Positions 1 to 8,350 are shown, numbered from the stretch's first letter. The stretch: 42,871 nt of DNA from Streptomyces sp. UW30 (GCF_008042075.1 NZ_RDBN01000053.1:1376604-1419474), one strand, 5' to 3'. Numbers and translations are program-made. The notes: generated by a model not told the origin, from the sequence alone.

Positions 1-157
1 AAGCCGCCTTGGGGACTCCGGAGGCTTTGGGGACTCCGGAGGCTATGGGGGCATCGGGGGCGCCGGGGGCCGCCTGTGCCGTGCCGGTCGCCGTCGCGAG
101 TGCCACGGCCGTGGCTCCGCCCAGCAGGGTTCGTCTGGTGAGGTGCGCATTGCCCAT
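1..157 (-). CDS. Tat-exported protein, N-terminal part only
   Basis: The gene runs off the left edge; 52 N-terminal residues are visible. It begins MGNAHLTRRTLLGGATAVAL: a twin-arginine motif, a hydrophobic stretch and an AQA-A-type cleavage region, so the product is probably exported by the Tat system. After the signal comes a low-complexity Ala/Pro/Gly stretch containing ASGVPK twice, encoded by a perfect 18-bp tandem repeat at positions 9-44. A GGAAGG Shine-Dalgarno lies about 11 nt before the ATG. The catalytic or binding domain is outside the window, so function cannot be given. Confidence 0.75.
   Translation of the reverse strand, partial: MGNAHLTRRTLLGGATAVALATATGTAQAAPGAPDAPIASGVPKASGVPKAA
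9..44. repeat. 18-bp tandem repeat in coding sequence
   Basis: Two perfect head-to-tail copies of TTGGGGACTCCGGAGGCT (9-26, 27-44). On the minus strand they encode the repeated hexapeptide ASGVPK just after the signal peptide of the Tat-exported protein. Eighteen bases keeps the frame, so copy number can vary without breaking the gene. More copies could exist beyond the window edge. Confidence 0.9.
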
Positions 158-300
158 GGTCCGTGCGTCCTTCCCATGCGGCTCTTCATGGATGTGAACC
201 ACGTTCAGAAGTGCGATGGGCGCGAGCATGCCACGGCCCCTCAGGAGTACGGAAGGGGTCGTGCGGGGTGAGTTGGTGCGGACCTTTTCAGGTCCCTACG

Positions 301-801
301 TCACTCCGAGGGCCGCTGGATCAGATGGGTGAACGCGTCCAGGTTCCGCGTCGACTCGCCGCGCGCCACGCGCCACTCGTACTCCTTGCGGATCGCGGAC
401 GCGAAACCGAGCTCCAGGAGGGTGTTGAAGGCGCCGTCCGCCGCCTCCAGGACCTGGCCGAGGAGGCGGTCGATCTCGTCGGCCGTGACGCCGGCGAGCG
501 GGAGCTTCGCGGTGACGTAGATGTCGCCGAGCCGGTCCACGGCGTAGCTCACGCCGTAGAGCTTGAGGTTGCGCTCCAGGAGCCAGCGGTGGACGCCGGG
601 TTCGTTCTCGTCGGGGTGGCGGATGACGAAGGCGTTCAGCGACAGGGAGTGGCGGCCGACGAGCAGGGACACGGTCGTCGAGAGCTTGCGCGTGCCGGGG
701 AGCTTGACGACGTAGTTGCCGGGGGCGGGGCTCTCCCACTCCAGGTCGGCGTCCTTCAGGGCCCCCTCGACGACCTGCGCCGTCTTCTGTGCGTCAGCCA
801 T
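301..801 (-). CDS. YbjN domain-containing protein
   Basis: A 166-residue cytoplasmic protein starting [20 protein letters not shown]. The strand pattern ([21 protein letters not shown], then the helix [19 protein letters not shown]) fits the YbjN family, which has a type III secretion chaperone-like fold and no assigned enzymatic activity. Its ATG lies inside the end of mshA: the two overlap by 8 nt, so it is probably translated by coupling with mshA on one minus-strand transcript. The function is unknown; the mycothiol link is positional only. Confidence 0.85.
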   Translation of the reverse strand: MADAQKTAQVVEGALKDADLEWESPAPGNYVVKLPGTRKLSTTVSLLVGRHSLSLNAFVIRHPDENEPGVHRWLLERNLKLYGVSYAVDRLGDIYVTAKLPLAGVTADEIDRLLGQVLEAADGAFNTLLELGFASAIRKEYEWRVARGESTRNLDAFTHLIQRPSE

Positions 802-2134
802 GGTGGGAGCGTACGCGACGGCGGTGGGCCTGGGCCGCGGCCGTGTAGACGTCCGCCGTGGCGGCCGCCGAGGTGTCCCAGCCGAAGGACTGGGCGTGCC
901 GGGAGGCCGCGTCGCCCATGCGGGTGGCCAGGTGCGGGTCGTCGGCGAAGGCGTGCAGCACGCGCGCGTACTCGGCGGGGTTGTGGCCCTGGACCAGGAA
1001 TCCGGTACGGCCGTCCCGGACCGCGACCGGCAGGCCGCCGACCGCTGCGGCCAGTACGGGTGTGCCGGCCGCCTGCGCCTCGATGGCCACCAGGCCGAAG
1101 GACTCGCTGTACGACGGCATGACCAGCACCGATGCCGCCCGGAACCAGTCGGCGAGCTGCTCCTGGCCGACGGGCGGGCGGAACCGTACGACATCCGCGA
1201 CGCCCAGCCGGGCGGCGAGCTTTTGCAGGCCCTCCGGCTTGGCGAGGCCGCTGCCGCTGGGGCCGCCGACGATCGGGACGACGATCCGGGAGCGCAGCTC
1301 GGGGTGCTCGTCGAGGAGGACCGCCACCGCGCGCAGCAGGACGTCCGGGGCCTTCAGGGGCTGGATGCGGCCGGCGAAGAGCGGGATCAGGGCGTCCTGC
1401 GGGAGGCCGAGGCGGGCGCGGGCTGCGGCTCGGCCGTCGGCGGGCGCGAAGCGGGTGAGGTTGACGCCGGGGTGGACCACGGCGACCTTGCCGGGGTCGG
1501 CGGCGTAGTGCCGGACGAGTTCGTCGGCCTCCTCGGCGGTGTTGGCGATGAGGCGGTCCGCTGCGGCGACGATCTGGGTTTCGCCGATGACCCGGGCGGC
1601 GGGTTCGGGGGTGTCGCCGTCGGCGAGGTTGGCGTTCTTGACCTTGGCCATGGTGTGCATGGCGTGCACCAGGGGGGCGCCCCAGCGCTGGGCCGCCAGC
1701 CAGCCGACGTGGCCGGAGAGCCAGTAGTGGGAGTGGACCAGGTCGTAGTAGCCGGGGCGGTGGCCGGCCCAGGCCTGCATCACGCCGTGGGTGAAGGCGC
1801 AGAGCTGGGCGGGGAGGTCTTCCTTGTTGAGGCCCTCGTAGGGGCCGGCGTCGATGTGGCGGACGAGGACGCCGGGGGCCAGTTCCACGGTGGGGGGGAG
1901 GTCGGTGGCGGTGGTGCGGGTGAAGATCTCGACCTCGATGTTGATCGCGGCGAGGCGCTGCGCCAGCTCCACGATGTAGACGTTCATGCCGCCGGCGTCG
2001 CCGGTGCCGGGCTGGTGGAGCGGGGAGGTGTGCACGCTGAGCATGGCTACGCGGCGGGGGCGGCGGTGGAGCCTGAGTCGTGAGGGGGCCGCCGCCTGGG
2101 AGCGGTGCCTGAGCCTGCTGACGTACTGGCTCAC
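794..2134 (-). CDS. mshA: D-inositol-3-phosphate glycosyltransferase MshA
   Basis: Transfers GlcNAc from UDP-GlcNAc to 1L-myo-inositol-1-phosphate, the first committed step of mycothiol synthesis. A GT4, GT-B-fold enzyme of 446 residues. The N-terminal domain has [20 protein letters not shown] and [14 protein letters not shown], the MshA acceptor-side signature. The C-terminal nucleotide-sugar domain has [14 protein letters not shown] and the EX7E-like segment [18 protein letters not shown] chose the GTG at 2134 because AAGGAGGA sits 7 nt upstream; longer readings lack a ribosome site. About 30 basic N-terminal residues precede the first strand. It overlaps the YbjN gene downstream by 8 nt. 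Confidence 0.95.
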   Translation of the reverse strand: MSQYVSRLRHRSQAAAPSRLRLHRRPRRVAMLSVHTSPLHQPGTGDAGGMNVYIVELAQRLAAINIEVEIFTRTTATDLPPTVELAPGVLVRHIDAGPYEGLNKEDLPAQLCAFTHGVMQAWAGHRPGYYDLVHSHYWLSGHVGWLAAQRWGAPLVHAMHTMAKVKNANLADGDTPEPAARVIGETQIVAAADRLIANTAEEADELVRHYAADPGKVAVVHPGVNLTRFAPADGRAAARARLGLPQDALIPLFAGRIQPLKAPDVLLRAVAVLLDEHPELRSRIVVPIVGGPSGSGLAKPEGLQKLAARLGVADVVRFRPPVGQEQLADWFRAASVLVMPSYSESFGLVAIEAQAAGTPVLAAAVGGLPVAVRDGRTGFLVQGHNPAEYARVLHAFADDPHLATRMGDAASRHAQSFGWDTSAAATADVYTAAAQAHRRRVRSHHG

Positions 2135-2440
2135 GTGGCGGTCCTCCTTGGCTGCGGGCATGCCGGACGGAGGGTTGAGCGCCCTCCAAGGCGGTGCAAC
2201 GCCGGAGGGTTGGGTTCCCATTCCTGGTGGAGTGGTTTTTGCCTAGGAATTACCGGCGGTCGCTCAACTGTTCGGGGCCTGGGTGCGTGGGGTGCCTGCC
2301 GGATGCCGGATGCCTGGTGCCTGATGCCCGCGGCGGCCGGGCCCGGTTCGGTGGGGGTTCGCGTTGCGCACCGCCCGTGCGTCGGGGGTCGGGGGTCGGG
2401 GTTGTGCCGGGGCGTGGCGCCTGGTGTGCCTGCCGGCGCA

Positions 2441-2446
2441 TACGCT
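2441..2446 (+). promoter_or_regulatory. -10 box for a leaderless transcript
   Basis: TACGCT matches TANNNT and ends 7 nt before the ATG at 2454. No Shine-Dalgarno precedes that ATG. This places transcription start at or next to the start codon. The -35 region is not obvious. Confidence 0.5.
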
Positions 2447-2453
2447 CGTCCGT

Positions 2454-3245
2454 ATGAATGCCCGCGCTTCCCGCCCCGTGGGAACGGTGACCCGCGGGAC
2501 CACCAATCCCAATCGGTTGCGCCGTATGGACCGGTGGATCGCCCATACGCAGGGGCGTGAGCTTCGCCGGGTTGCGGATGCCGTAGCTGTTGATCTCGGG
2601 TATGGCGCTTCTCCTTGGACGGCCGTCGAGTTGTTGGGGCGGCTGCGGGTCGTCGCGCCTCGGGTGACGGTGGTCGGGCTGGAGATCGAGCCGGCTCGGG
2701 TTGCCGCCGCCAAGCCGTATGAGCGGGAGGGGCTCGTTTTTCGGCACGGTGGCTTCGAGGTCCCGATTCCGCAGCGGCCGGTGCTCGTGCGGGCCGCGAA
2801 TGTGTTGCGGCAGTACGACGAGGGGGAGGTCGCCGGGGTCTGGGAGCGGCTGTGCGCGCGGCTGGCGCCGGGCGGGCTGCTCGTGGAGGGGACCTGTGAC
2901 GAGATCGGGCGCCGGCATGTGTGGGTCGCGCTCGGGCCGGAGGGGCCGCGGACGGTGACGTTCGCCGCGCGGCTGGGGTCGCTGGAGCGGCCGTCGGATC
3001 TCGCCGAGCGGCTGCCCAAGGCGCTCATCCATCGCAATGTGCCCGGTGAACCGGTCCATGCGTTTCTGCGGGACTTCGACCGCGCCTGGGCGGCCGCGGC
3101 GCCCTACGCCTCGTACGGTGCCCGGCAGCGCTGGATCCGGGCCGTGCGGGATCTCGCGGGCGACTGGCCGGTGTCCGACGGACCGGGGCGGTGGCGGCAG
3201 GGGGAAGTGACCGTGCGGTGGGAGGCGCTGGAGCCCCGGACCTAG
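2454..3245 (+). CDS. class I SAM-dependent methyltransferase-like protein
   Basis: 263 residues. The core starts at AVAVDLGYGASPWTAVELL, where the usual glycine-rich SAM motif I is present as DLGYGASP, followed by VVGLEIEPARVAAA (acidic residue after the second strand) and LAPGGLLVEGTCDEIG, the post-motif strand. A conserved actinobacterial family encoded next to mshA; substrate unknown. It begins MNARASRPVGTVTRGTTNPN and is divergent from mshA. The start at 2454 follows a -10 box by 7 nt with no ribosome site, so the mRNA is probably leaderless. Confidence 0.85.
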   Translation: MNARASRPVGTVTRGTTNPNRLRRMDRWIAHTQGRELRRVADAVAVDLGYGASPWTAVELLGRLRVVAPRVTVVGLEIEPARVAAAKPYEREGLVFRHGGFEVPIPQRPVLVRAANVLRQYDEGEVAGVWERLCARLAPGGLLVEGTCDEIGRRHVWVALGPEGPRTVTFAARLGSLERPSDLAERLPKALIHRNVPGEPVHAFLRDFDRAWAAAAPYASYGARQRWIRAVRDLAGDWPVSDGPGRWRQGEVTVRWEALEPRT

Positions 3246-3464
3246 GTCACCCTTGTCTCGTTCCCGGCGCTTTCCCTCCCGTTTCCCCGGTCGACCGCGG
3301 ATCACGGAACGATCTCCGCGAGTCGTTCGTCACAAAGGCGGGGAGATCGTCATGACGGGGAGTGAATGGGGGGAAGCAGACCTCTGTCGCTTTGCGCGCC
3401 GTCATGGCACGATCCCCCGGACGCTCGTAAGTTACTGACGAGACATCAGTTTGGGGGCACGAGT

Positions 3465-4550
3465 ATGGGTACGGGCAAGCGCGGCCTGCTCATGATGGCC
3501 GTGACCGTCGTCTGCGCGGTCACCGTACTGGCGGCACCGGGCACCGCCTTCGCGGCACCCTCCCCCTCACCGACCCCGAGCGCCTCACCCTCTTCCTCGC
3601 CGACCCCCGTGTCGAACAAGGAGCTTGAGGAAGTCCGCAAGAAGCTGGAGAAGCTCTACCACTCCGCGGCCGTCGCCACCGACCAGTACAACGCCGCCGA
3701 GGAGGCGGCCGAGAAGCAGTCCGCCGAGATCGTCTCGCTGGCCAAGAAGATCGTCAGAGGGCAGGAGAAGCTCGCCGAGCTGAAGGAGCGGGCCGGCTCC
3801 GCTGCCGCCGCTCAGTATCGGCTGGGCGGGTTGCCCGACGAGGCGAAGTTGATGCTGAGCGATGATCCGCGGACCTTCCTCGACGGGGCCGGGCGAGTGA
3901 TTCAGGGGCAGCGCGCCACCAAGGGTCTCCTGGCGGAAATGACGCGCACCCAGCAGGACTTGGAGCAGTACTCCAGGGACGCCTCCGCCCAGTGGCAGAA
4001 GCTGGAGGCCGGGCGCAAGGCCAAGGCCGCCGCCCAGAAGAAGATCGAGAAGCAGATCAAGGCGGCCGAACAGCTGGAGTCCCAGCTGGAGAAGGAGCAG
4101 CTGGAGCGGCTCAAGAAGCTGGAGGAGGAGGCCGCCTACAAGGCGCAGACCGCCTGGCTGGACTCCGGCGCACTGAAGGACGTCAAGGGCAAGGCGTCCG
4201 AGCAGGGGCGAAAGGCCGTCAAGTATGCCGGCGCACAGTTGGGCAAACCGTATGAATGGGGTGCGGAGGGGCCCAAGACGTATGACTGTTCAGGGTTGAC
4301 GTCTCAGGCCTGGGCGAGTGCCGGGAGCGGGATTCCGCGGACCTCGCAGGAGCAGTGGAAGCAGCTCAAGCGCATCGACATCAAGGACATGCGGCCCGGC
4401 GACCTCATCATCTACAACGACGACGCGAGCCATGTCGCCATGTACATCGGCGGCGGCGCCATCATCCACGCCCCGCGTCCGGGGCGGACGGTGACGGTCG
4501 CGGGGGCCGGGTCGATGCCGATCCTCGGGGTGGTTCGGCCCGATGCGTAA
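3465..4550 (+). CDS. secreted NlpC/P60 peptidoglycan endopeptidase
   Basis: 361 residues. A Sec signal peptide (about 1-31, ending TAFA-AP) is followed by a Ser/Pro linker (32-50), a long charged coiled coil (about 52-230, rich in KKLEKLY and EKQLEQL-type heptads), and a C-terminal NlpC/P60 domain. The catalytic residues are visible: Cys275 in TYDCSGL, His323 in DDASHVAMYIG and His335 in IIHAP. Such RipA-like enzymes cut the D-Glu to diaminopimelate bond of stem peptides. The ATG is preceded by GGGGG at about 8 nt. I looked for a c-di-AMP riboswitch in the 219-nt upstream region, as some Streptomyces wall hydrolases have one, and could not recognise it. Confidence 0.93.
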   Translation: MGTGKRGLLMMAVTVVCAVTVLAAPGTAFAAPSPSPTPSASPSSSPTPVSNKELEEVRKKLEKLYHSAAVATDQYNAAEEAAEKQSAEIVSLAKKIVRGQEKLAELKERAGSAAAAQYRLGGLPDEAKLMLSDDPRTFLDGAGRVIQGQRATKGLLAEMTRTQQDLEQYSRDASAQWQKLEAGRKAKAAAQKKIEKQIKAAEQLESQLEKEQLERLKKLEEEAAYKAQTAWLDSGALKDVKGKASEQGRKAVKYAGAQLGKPYEWGAEGPKTYDCSGLTSQAWASAGSGIPRTSQEQWKQLKRIDIKDMRPGDLIIYNDDASHVAMYIGGGAIIHAPRPGRTVTVAGAGSMPILGVVRPDA

Positions 4551-4638
4551 GGATTCAGGGCGTCTTGTGACCTGCGGGTCGTGACTCGGGCCACGTGACC
4601 CACCCCACGTCACATCGCCACCAAACGCCGCTTTGACG

Positions 4639-4650
4639 TGACGTTCGTCA
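4639..4650. promoter_or_regulatory. 12-bp palindrome upstream of the PP2C gene
   Basis: TGACGTTCGTCA is a perfect palindrome inside the 284-nt gap after the NlpC/P60 gene. It overlaps a TTGACG -35-like hexamer (4634-4639). A possible -10 (TATGGT, 4761-4766) lies further downstream, too far to pair with it. A regulator-binding site is possible but no regulator is indicated. Nothing else is recognisable in the gap. Confidence 0.3.
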
Positions 4651-4834
4651 TCCTTGCCGGTGCGCCGCCCTGTCCAACTGCGGTACGGAACGCGGCATAT
4701 GACAGCGGCCAGCCTCCACACGGCGTGCTCCACACCATTCCGCTGCGGCGCCGACACCCGCTATGGTCCCCGTCGGTGGATCGAGACCCCTCGCTCCCAC
4801 CATGCCCTCGGGGGGAGGGAAGGAACTCAACACG

Positions 4835-6136
4835 ATGCCCGTACCCGTACCGCGGCAGAGAGCGATCCCGGCCGTGGAGACTGGTCAGGCGCCGGCTGCG
4901 TCCCCAGGCGGCACCTCTCGGGAGGTGGCCCTGCGTAAGCGTGAAACGGTCGAGAACACCACCCATAACAGCCTGACGCTGCTGCTGATCGAGGACGATC
5001 CCGGCGGCTCCGCGATGGTGCCCGAGCTGCACGACTCGGCCGGCAGGCCGATCCGTGTGCGCACCGCCCGCAACCTCACCGAGGCCGAGCGGCTGCTCAC
5101 CGACGACGTCCACTGCATCCTGCTGGACCTCGCGCTGGCGGCGCCCGGCCGGATCGCGGACGACGACGAGCTGGCCGTACTCAGGCACGTCCTGGAGATC
5201 GCGCCCCGGCACGCCGTCCTCGCGCTCACCGCATCCGGTGACGCCGAGCGCGGCGCCGAAGCCGTGCGCGTCGGCGCGCAGGACTACCTCTTCCGGGACG
5301 AACTGGACGGGCGGCTGCTGAGCCGTGCGATCCGCTACGCCGTGGAGAGGAAACGTTCCGACACGGCCGAGCGGCGGCTGGCCGAGGGCCGGCTGCGGGC
5401 GCAGGAGAACCGGCGTCTGGAGCGCGGTCTGCTGCCGACGCCGCTGCTGGAGGGCTCGTCGCTGCGGTTCGCCGCGCGCTACCGGCCCGGGCGTTCGCGT
5501 GCCCTGCTGGGCGGTGACTTCTACGACGTCGTCCGCACCGCCGACGGCACCGTGCACGCCATGATCGGCGACGTCTGCGGGCACGGGCCGGACGAGGCCG
5601 CCCTCGGTGTGGAGCTGCGGATCGCCTGGCGGGCGCTGACGCTGGCCGGGCTGTGCGGGGACGCGCTGCTGGGAACGCTGCAGAAGGTTCTTGAGCACGA
5701 GCGGGCCGACGACGAGATCTTCGCGACCCTCTGCACCGTGGACATCGCGCCTGACGGCCGACGGGCCGGATTGTGCCTGGCAGGGCATCCGTCGCCGCTG
5801 CTGGCCCGGCCGGGGCGGCCTGCGCAGCTGCTGCCGTACGACAACAACGGGCCCGCGCTCGGTCTGCTGCCGGGGGCACGGTGGCCTCGGATGGAGGTCA
5901 AGCTGGGCGCCGAGTGGAGTCTGATGCTCTACACCGACGGCTTGATCGAGGGCCGTATCGGCCAGGGCCGGGAGCGGCTCGGGCAGGACGGCATGGTGGA
6001 GATGGTCCGGCGGCAGCTGTCCGAGGGGTTGCGCGGGGAGGCGTTGCTGCGGGCGGCCGTCAATGAGGTTCGGGACCTCAATGGCGGGGAGCTGACGGAT
6101 GACGTGGCTGTGCTTTTGCTGGATCGCGGGGTCTGA
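4835..6136 (+). CDS. receiver-domain PP2C/SpoIIE-type serine phosphatase
   Basis: 433 residues. An N-terminal receiver domain (about 47-165) has the acidic pair in LLLIEDDP, the phospho-acceptor Asp98 in CILLDLAL, and Thr/Ser in ALTASGD. A short coiled linker (170-200) leads to a PPM/SpoIIE domain with metal-binding aspartates in GGDFYDVV (Asp228) and IGDVCGHG (Asp246) and a late ELTDDVAVLLL. Proteins of this layout resemble RsbU and RssB-type regulators and dephosphorylate anti-sigma-factor antagonists; the partner here is unknown. The start at 4835 follows GGGGGAGGGAAGGA; an in-frame ATG at 4802 is the alternative. Confidence 0.9.
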   Translation: MPVPVPRQRAIPAVETGQAPAASPGGTSREVALRKRETVENTTHNSLTLLLIEDDPGGSAMVPELHDSAGRPIRVRTARNLTEAERLLTDDVHCILLDLALAAPGRIADDDELAVLRHVLEIAPRHAVLALTASGDAERGAEAVRVGAQDYLFRDELDGRLLSRAIRYAVERKRSDTAERRLAEGRLRAQENRRLERGLLPTPLLEGSSLRFAARYRPGRSRALLGGDFYDVVRTADGTVHAMIGDVCGHGPDEAALGVELRIAWRALTLAGLCGDALLGTLQKVLEHERADDEIFATLCTVDIAPDGRRAGLCLAGHPSPLLARPGRPAQLLPYDNNGPALGLLPGARWPRMEVKLGAEWSLMLYTDGLIEGRIGQGRERLGQDGMVEMVRRQLSEGLRGEALLRAAVNEVRDLNGGELTDDVAVLLLDRGV

Positions 6137-6211
6137 GCGGGCGGTTGCGCTCCGCTGCGGAGACTCGCCGTTTGATTTCTGTGATGTGCCGTCTGCGGGT
6201 GCTTTGTGGCT

Positions 6212-6235
6212 GGTCGCGCAGTTCCCCGCGCCCCT
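6212..6235. repeat. dispersed Streptomyces intergenic element, copy 1
   Basis: A 24-bp sequence beginning GGTCGCGCAGTTCCCCGCGC and ending CCCT. It is identical to positions 41388-41411. Both copies lie shortly after a stop codon, and both have GCTCCGCTGCG earlier in the same gap. I recall this sequence as common between Streptomyces genes. Its GCGCCCC can pair with GGGGCG units in the repeats that follow, which would make a terminator-like stem. Confidence 0.75.
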
Positions 6236-6246
6236 GGGGCGTTGCC

Positions 6247-6359
6247 GATCAGCTAGGGGCGCTGTGGATCAGCCAGGGCCGTTGTCCATCAGCTAGGGGC
6301 GCTGTCGATCAGCCAGGGGCGCGGTCCATCAGCCAGGGGCGTCGTCGATCAGCCGCGTT
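6247..6359. repeat. tandem array of a 20-bp unit (about 5.5 copies)
   Basis: Consensus GATCAGCYAGGGGCGCTGTC, with starts at 6247, 6267, 6287, 6307 and 6327 and a partial copy from 6347. Copies differ at a few positions (G/C first base, T/C at position 8, variable 16-19). The array fills the gap between the convergent phosphatase and DUF2516 genes, and the final partial copy runs up to the DUF2516 stop codon. There are no spacers, so it is not a CRISPR array. Each unit carries GGGGCG, complementary to the GCGCCCC at the end of the element just upstream. Confidence 0.9.
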
Positions 6360-6361
6360 GA

Positions 6362-6715
6362 TCAGCGGCCGCCGTTCCAGGGACCGTAGGGGCCGTCGCT
6401 GCTGGAGCCGCCGCGCCTGCTGCGGCCGCCGCCCGGGAGGTTCTTGATGGTGGGGCGGACATCGACCATGTACACGATGGTCGCGATGAGGCCGATGATC
6501 GGCAGGAACGACAGGATGTTGAAGATCAGGTTCACCACGAAGGCGAGGCCGAGGACGATCAGCCAGAAGGCCTTGGTCTGCTTGTCCGCGGCGCGGTAGG
6601 CGTCCTCACGGCGGACGGCCGCGTCGATCAGCGCGAAGCCGCTGAAAAGGATCAGGGCCATGCTCAGCAGCCACATGAACCCCGCGAAGCCCTGCATCAG
6701 CACAACGTCCACCAC
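6362..6715 (-). CDS. DUF2516 family membrane protein
   Basis: About 117 residues. Two hydrophobic helices (GFMWLLSMALILFSGFALID and the later FWLIVLGLAFVVNLIFNIL followed by LPIIGLIATIVYMVDV) indicate an integral membrane protein with a Gly/Arg-rich tail. This matches the actinobacterial DUF2516 family of unknown function. Start choice is uncertain: GTG at 6715 gives MVDVVLMQGF, while the ATG six codons later is equally plausible. Neither has a strong ribosome site. Confidence 0.8.
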   Translation of the reverse strand: MVDVVLMQGFAGFMWLLSMALILFSGFALIDAAVRREDAYRAADKQTKAFWLIVLGLAFVVNLIFNILSFLPIIGLIATIVYMVDVRPTIKNLPGGGRSRRGGSSSDGPYGPWNGGR

Positions 6716-6778
6716 CCGATTCGGCTCGTACCTACGCGGTCACCGTACCCGCAACCGCAGGACCGCTACCCGAACAAC

Positions 6779-6807
6779 GGGCCGAGCACTCGCTAAGTGC
6801 CCGGCCC
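6779..6807 (-). terminator. terminator downstream of the HBHA-like gene
   Basis: Stem GGGCCG-A-GCAC pairing with GTGC-C-CGGCCC, ten base pairs with one mismatch, loop TCGCTAA. It lies about 30 nt past the stop of the HBHA-like gene on the minus strand and before the DUF2516 start. No long U tract follows, as is usual in Streptomyces. Confidence 0.7.
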
Positions 6808-6838
6808 GTGCCGGCCGGTCCCTTTTCACCCGTCCGTG

Positions 6839-7534
6839 TTACTTGGCGGGCGGGGTCGTCTTCTTGGCGGTGACCTTGCGCGCCGGAGCCTTCTTGGCCG
6901 GCGTCGCCTTCTTCGCCGGGGCGGCCTCGGCGGCGGGCTTGGTCTCGGCCGGCTTGGCCTCGGCCTTGTCGTCCTTGACCTCGACCGGCTCGGCCTTGGG
7001 CTCGACGACGACGGCGAGCTCCTCGATCTCCTCGGCCGCCTCGCCACGCCAGGTCTTCACGGTCTGCTCGCCGTGCTCGGCGACCTTCTCGTAGGTCTCA
7101 CGGGCCTTGACGGCGTACTCGGCGGCGACGCCGAGGGTGCGCAGCGCGAGGTCCTGGGCGCTCTCGCCGAACTTCTTCAGGTCGGCGTCGATGCTGCTGC
7201 CGAACTTCTTGAAGTCCGTGTCGAGGTTGCTGCCGAACTTCTTGATGTCGGCGTCCAGGCTGGTGACGAACTCGTTGACCTTGGTCTGGAGGGTCTCCTG
7301 GGCCTCCTTGGCCTTGGCGCCCGCCTCCTTGGCACGGCTGGTGGCCTTCTCCTGGACGGCCTTCGGGTCGGTGCTGCGTACGGCCTCGAACCGGGCCGGG
7401 GCCTCGGCGCGCAGCTGCTCCACCAGGGCGGGCACCTTCCTGGCCTGCTGGAGGGCCAGGTCGGCGGTGCCGGCGGCGAAGTAGAGCGGGGTCGGGTCGC
7501 TGAGGGTCTTACGCAGGTCGTCGGTGATGGCCAT
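6839..7534 (-). CDS. heparin-binding haemagglutinin-like, Lys-rich helical protein
   Basis: 231 residues starting MAITDDLRKTLSDPTPLYFA. The N-terminal part is amphipathic helix, as in mycobacterial HBHA. Residues about 90-130 are three consecutive 11-residue repeats of the form D-x-D-x-K-K-F-G-x-x-x (DADIKKFGSNL, DTDFKKFGSSI, DADLKKFGESA), a membrane- or polymer-binding helical pattern. The C-terminus is an Ala/Lys/Pro tail (PAKKATPAKKAPARKVTAKK), also typical of HBHA and HU-like proteins, suiting binding to polyanions or DNA. Actual ligand unknown. GAGG lies a few bases before the ATG. The XRE regulator gene is immediately upstream on the same strand (112-nt gap). Confidence 0.8.
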   Translation of the reverse strand: MAITDDLRKTLSDPTPLYFAAGTADLALQQARKVPALVEQLRAEAPARFEAVRSTDPKAVQEKATSRAKEAGAKAKEAQETLQTKVNEFVTSLDADIKKFGSNLDTDFKKFGSSIDADLKKFGESAQDLALRTLGVAAEYAVKARETYEKVAEHGEQTVKTWRGEAAEEIEELAVVVEPKAEPVEVKDDKAEAKPAETKPAAEAAPAKKATPAKKAPARKVTAKKTTPPAK

Positions 7535-7646
7535 GGTGAGGGTCCTCCCGGGTTGCTTCGAGGTGAGGGTTTTCGGTCCCCGCGGCCGGACGGCTGACGG
7601 CTGATGTGTGCTCGCCGATGCGCGTCGCGCGTACGGCGGCTCTTGG

Positions 7647-8300
7647 TCAGCCGGCCGACTGCTGCGGGTCGGTCGGGTTCTCCGGGTCGGCGTCGCTGCC
7701 GTCGGACGTACGGGTCGTGCGGGTGTTGCGGGTCGTGCGGGTCGTCCGGCTACGGCGCGCGGCGGGCTCTCGGTCGCCGTCGGCCGTGCTGTTCTTGCGG
7801 GTCTTACGGCTTCGGCGTACGTCGGCGTCGTCGGACTGGCCGTCGCTCTGCGGGGAGTCCGGATCCGAGCCGGCGGACCGGACCGCCTCCACCACGGCTT
7901 CGGCCTCGGCTTCGGCCTCGGCCTCGGCCTCGGCCTCCTCGGGGGATATCCCGAACCCGTTCTCCTTGCGGAAGGATTCGTAGATCTGGAGCAGCACCTG
8001 CTTCTGCCGCTCGTTGAGCGTGGGATCGGCGAGGATGACGGCGCGCGTCTCCACCTCGTCCCGGTCCCGCTCGGCGTCGAGGATGCCGGCCCGGACGTAC
8101 AGCGTTTCGGCGGAGATCCGCAGCGCCTTGGCGACCTGCTGCAACACCTCCGCGCTCGGCTTGCGCAGCCCGCGCTCGATCTGGCTCAGATACGGATTGG
8201 ACACCCCGGCGGCGTCGGCGAGCTGCCGCAACGACAGCTGCGCGGTGCGCCGCTGTTCGCGCAGATACTCACCGAGATTGCCGACGTTGAGCGATGCCAT
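7647..8300 (-). CDS. XRE-family helix-turn-helix regulator
   Basis: 217 residues. The HTH is at about 9-65: LGEYLREQRRTAQLSLRQLA, then VSNPYLSQIERGLRKPS, a classic XRE/SinR-type domain. A second helical region follows (LADPTLNERQKQVLLQIYES). The C-terminal half is low complexity: an (Ala-Glu) repeat run at about 121-135, then Arg/Thr repeats of the TRTTRNTRTTRT type, probably disordered. ATG 8300 has AAGG seven bases upstream. A 20-bp perfect palindrome over its promoter suggests autoregulation. It probably controls the HBHA-like gene downstream. Confidence 0.9.
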   Translation of the reverse strand: MASLNVGNLGEYLREQRRTAQLSLRQLADAAGVSNPYLSQIERGLRKPSAEVLQQVAKALRISAETLYVRAGILDAERDRDEVETRAVILADPTLNERQKQVLLQIYESFRKENGFGISPEEAEAEAEAEAEAEAVVEAVRSAGSDPDSPQSDGQSDDADVRRSRKTRKNSTADGDREPAARRSRTTRTTRNTRTTRTSDGSDADPENPTDPQQSAG

Positions 8301-8330
8301 GCCTCCACCTTGCCGCACCCTCGCTAACTA

Positions 8331-8350
8331 TTGCAAGCACCCGCTTGCAA
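8331..8350. promoter_or_regulatory. perfect 20-bp palindromic operator candidate
   Basis: TTGCAAGC-ACCC-GCTTGCAA: two perfect 8-bp arms with a 4-bp centre, 31-50 nt upstream of the XRE regulator ATG. AT-rich promoter-like sequence (AATAGTTA on the minus strand) overlaps its edge. An XRE dimer site for autoregulation is the simplest reading. The 8301-8633 gap otherwise holds an in-frame upstream extension of the next gene that I do not trust. Confidence 0.65.

Noticed and set aside
3246..3464. c-di-AMP (ydaO-type) riboswitch before the NlpC/P60 gene
   Set aside because: I could not find the conserved core elements by eye; only a covariance-model search would settle it.
6247..6359. CRISPR array
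   Set aside because: The 20-bp units are directly adjacent with no spacers, and no cas genes are present.
8331..8350. Nur box
   Set aside because: The half-sites TTGCA/TGCAA match, but the spacing is 10 rather than 5 bases.
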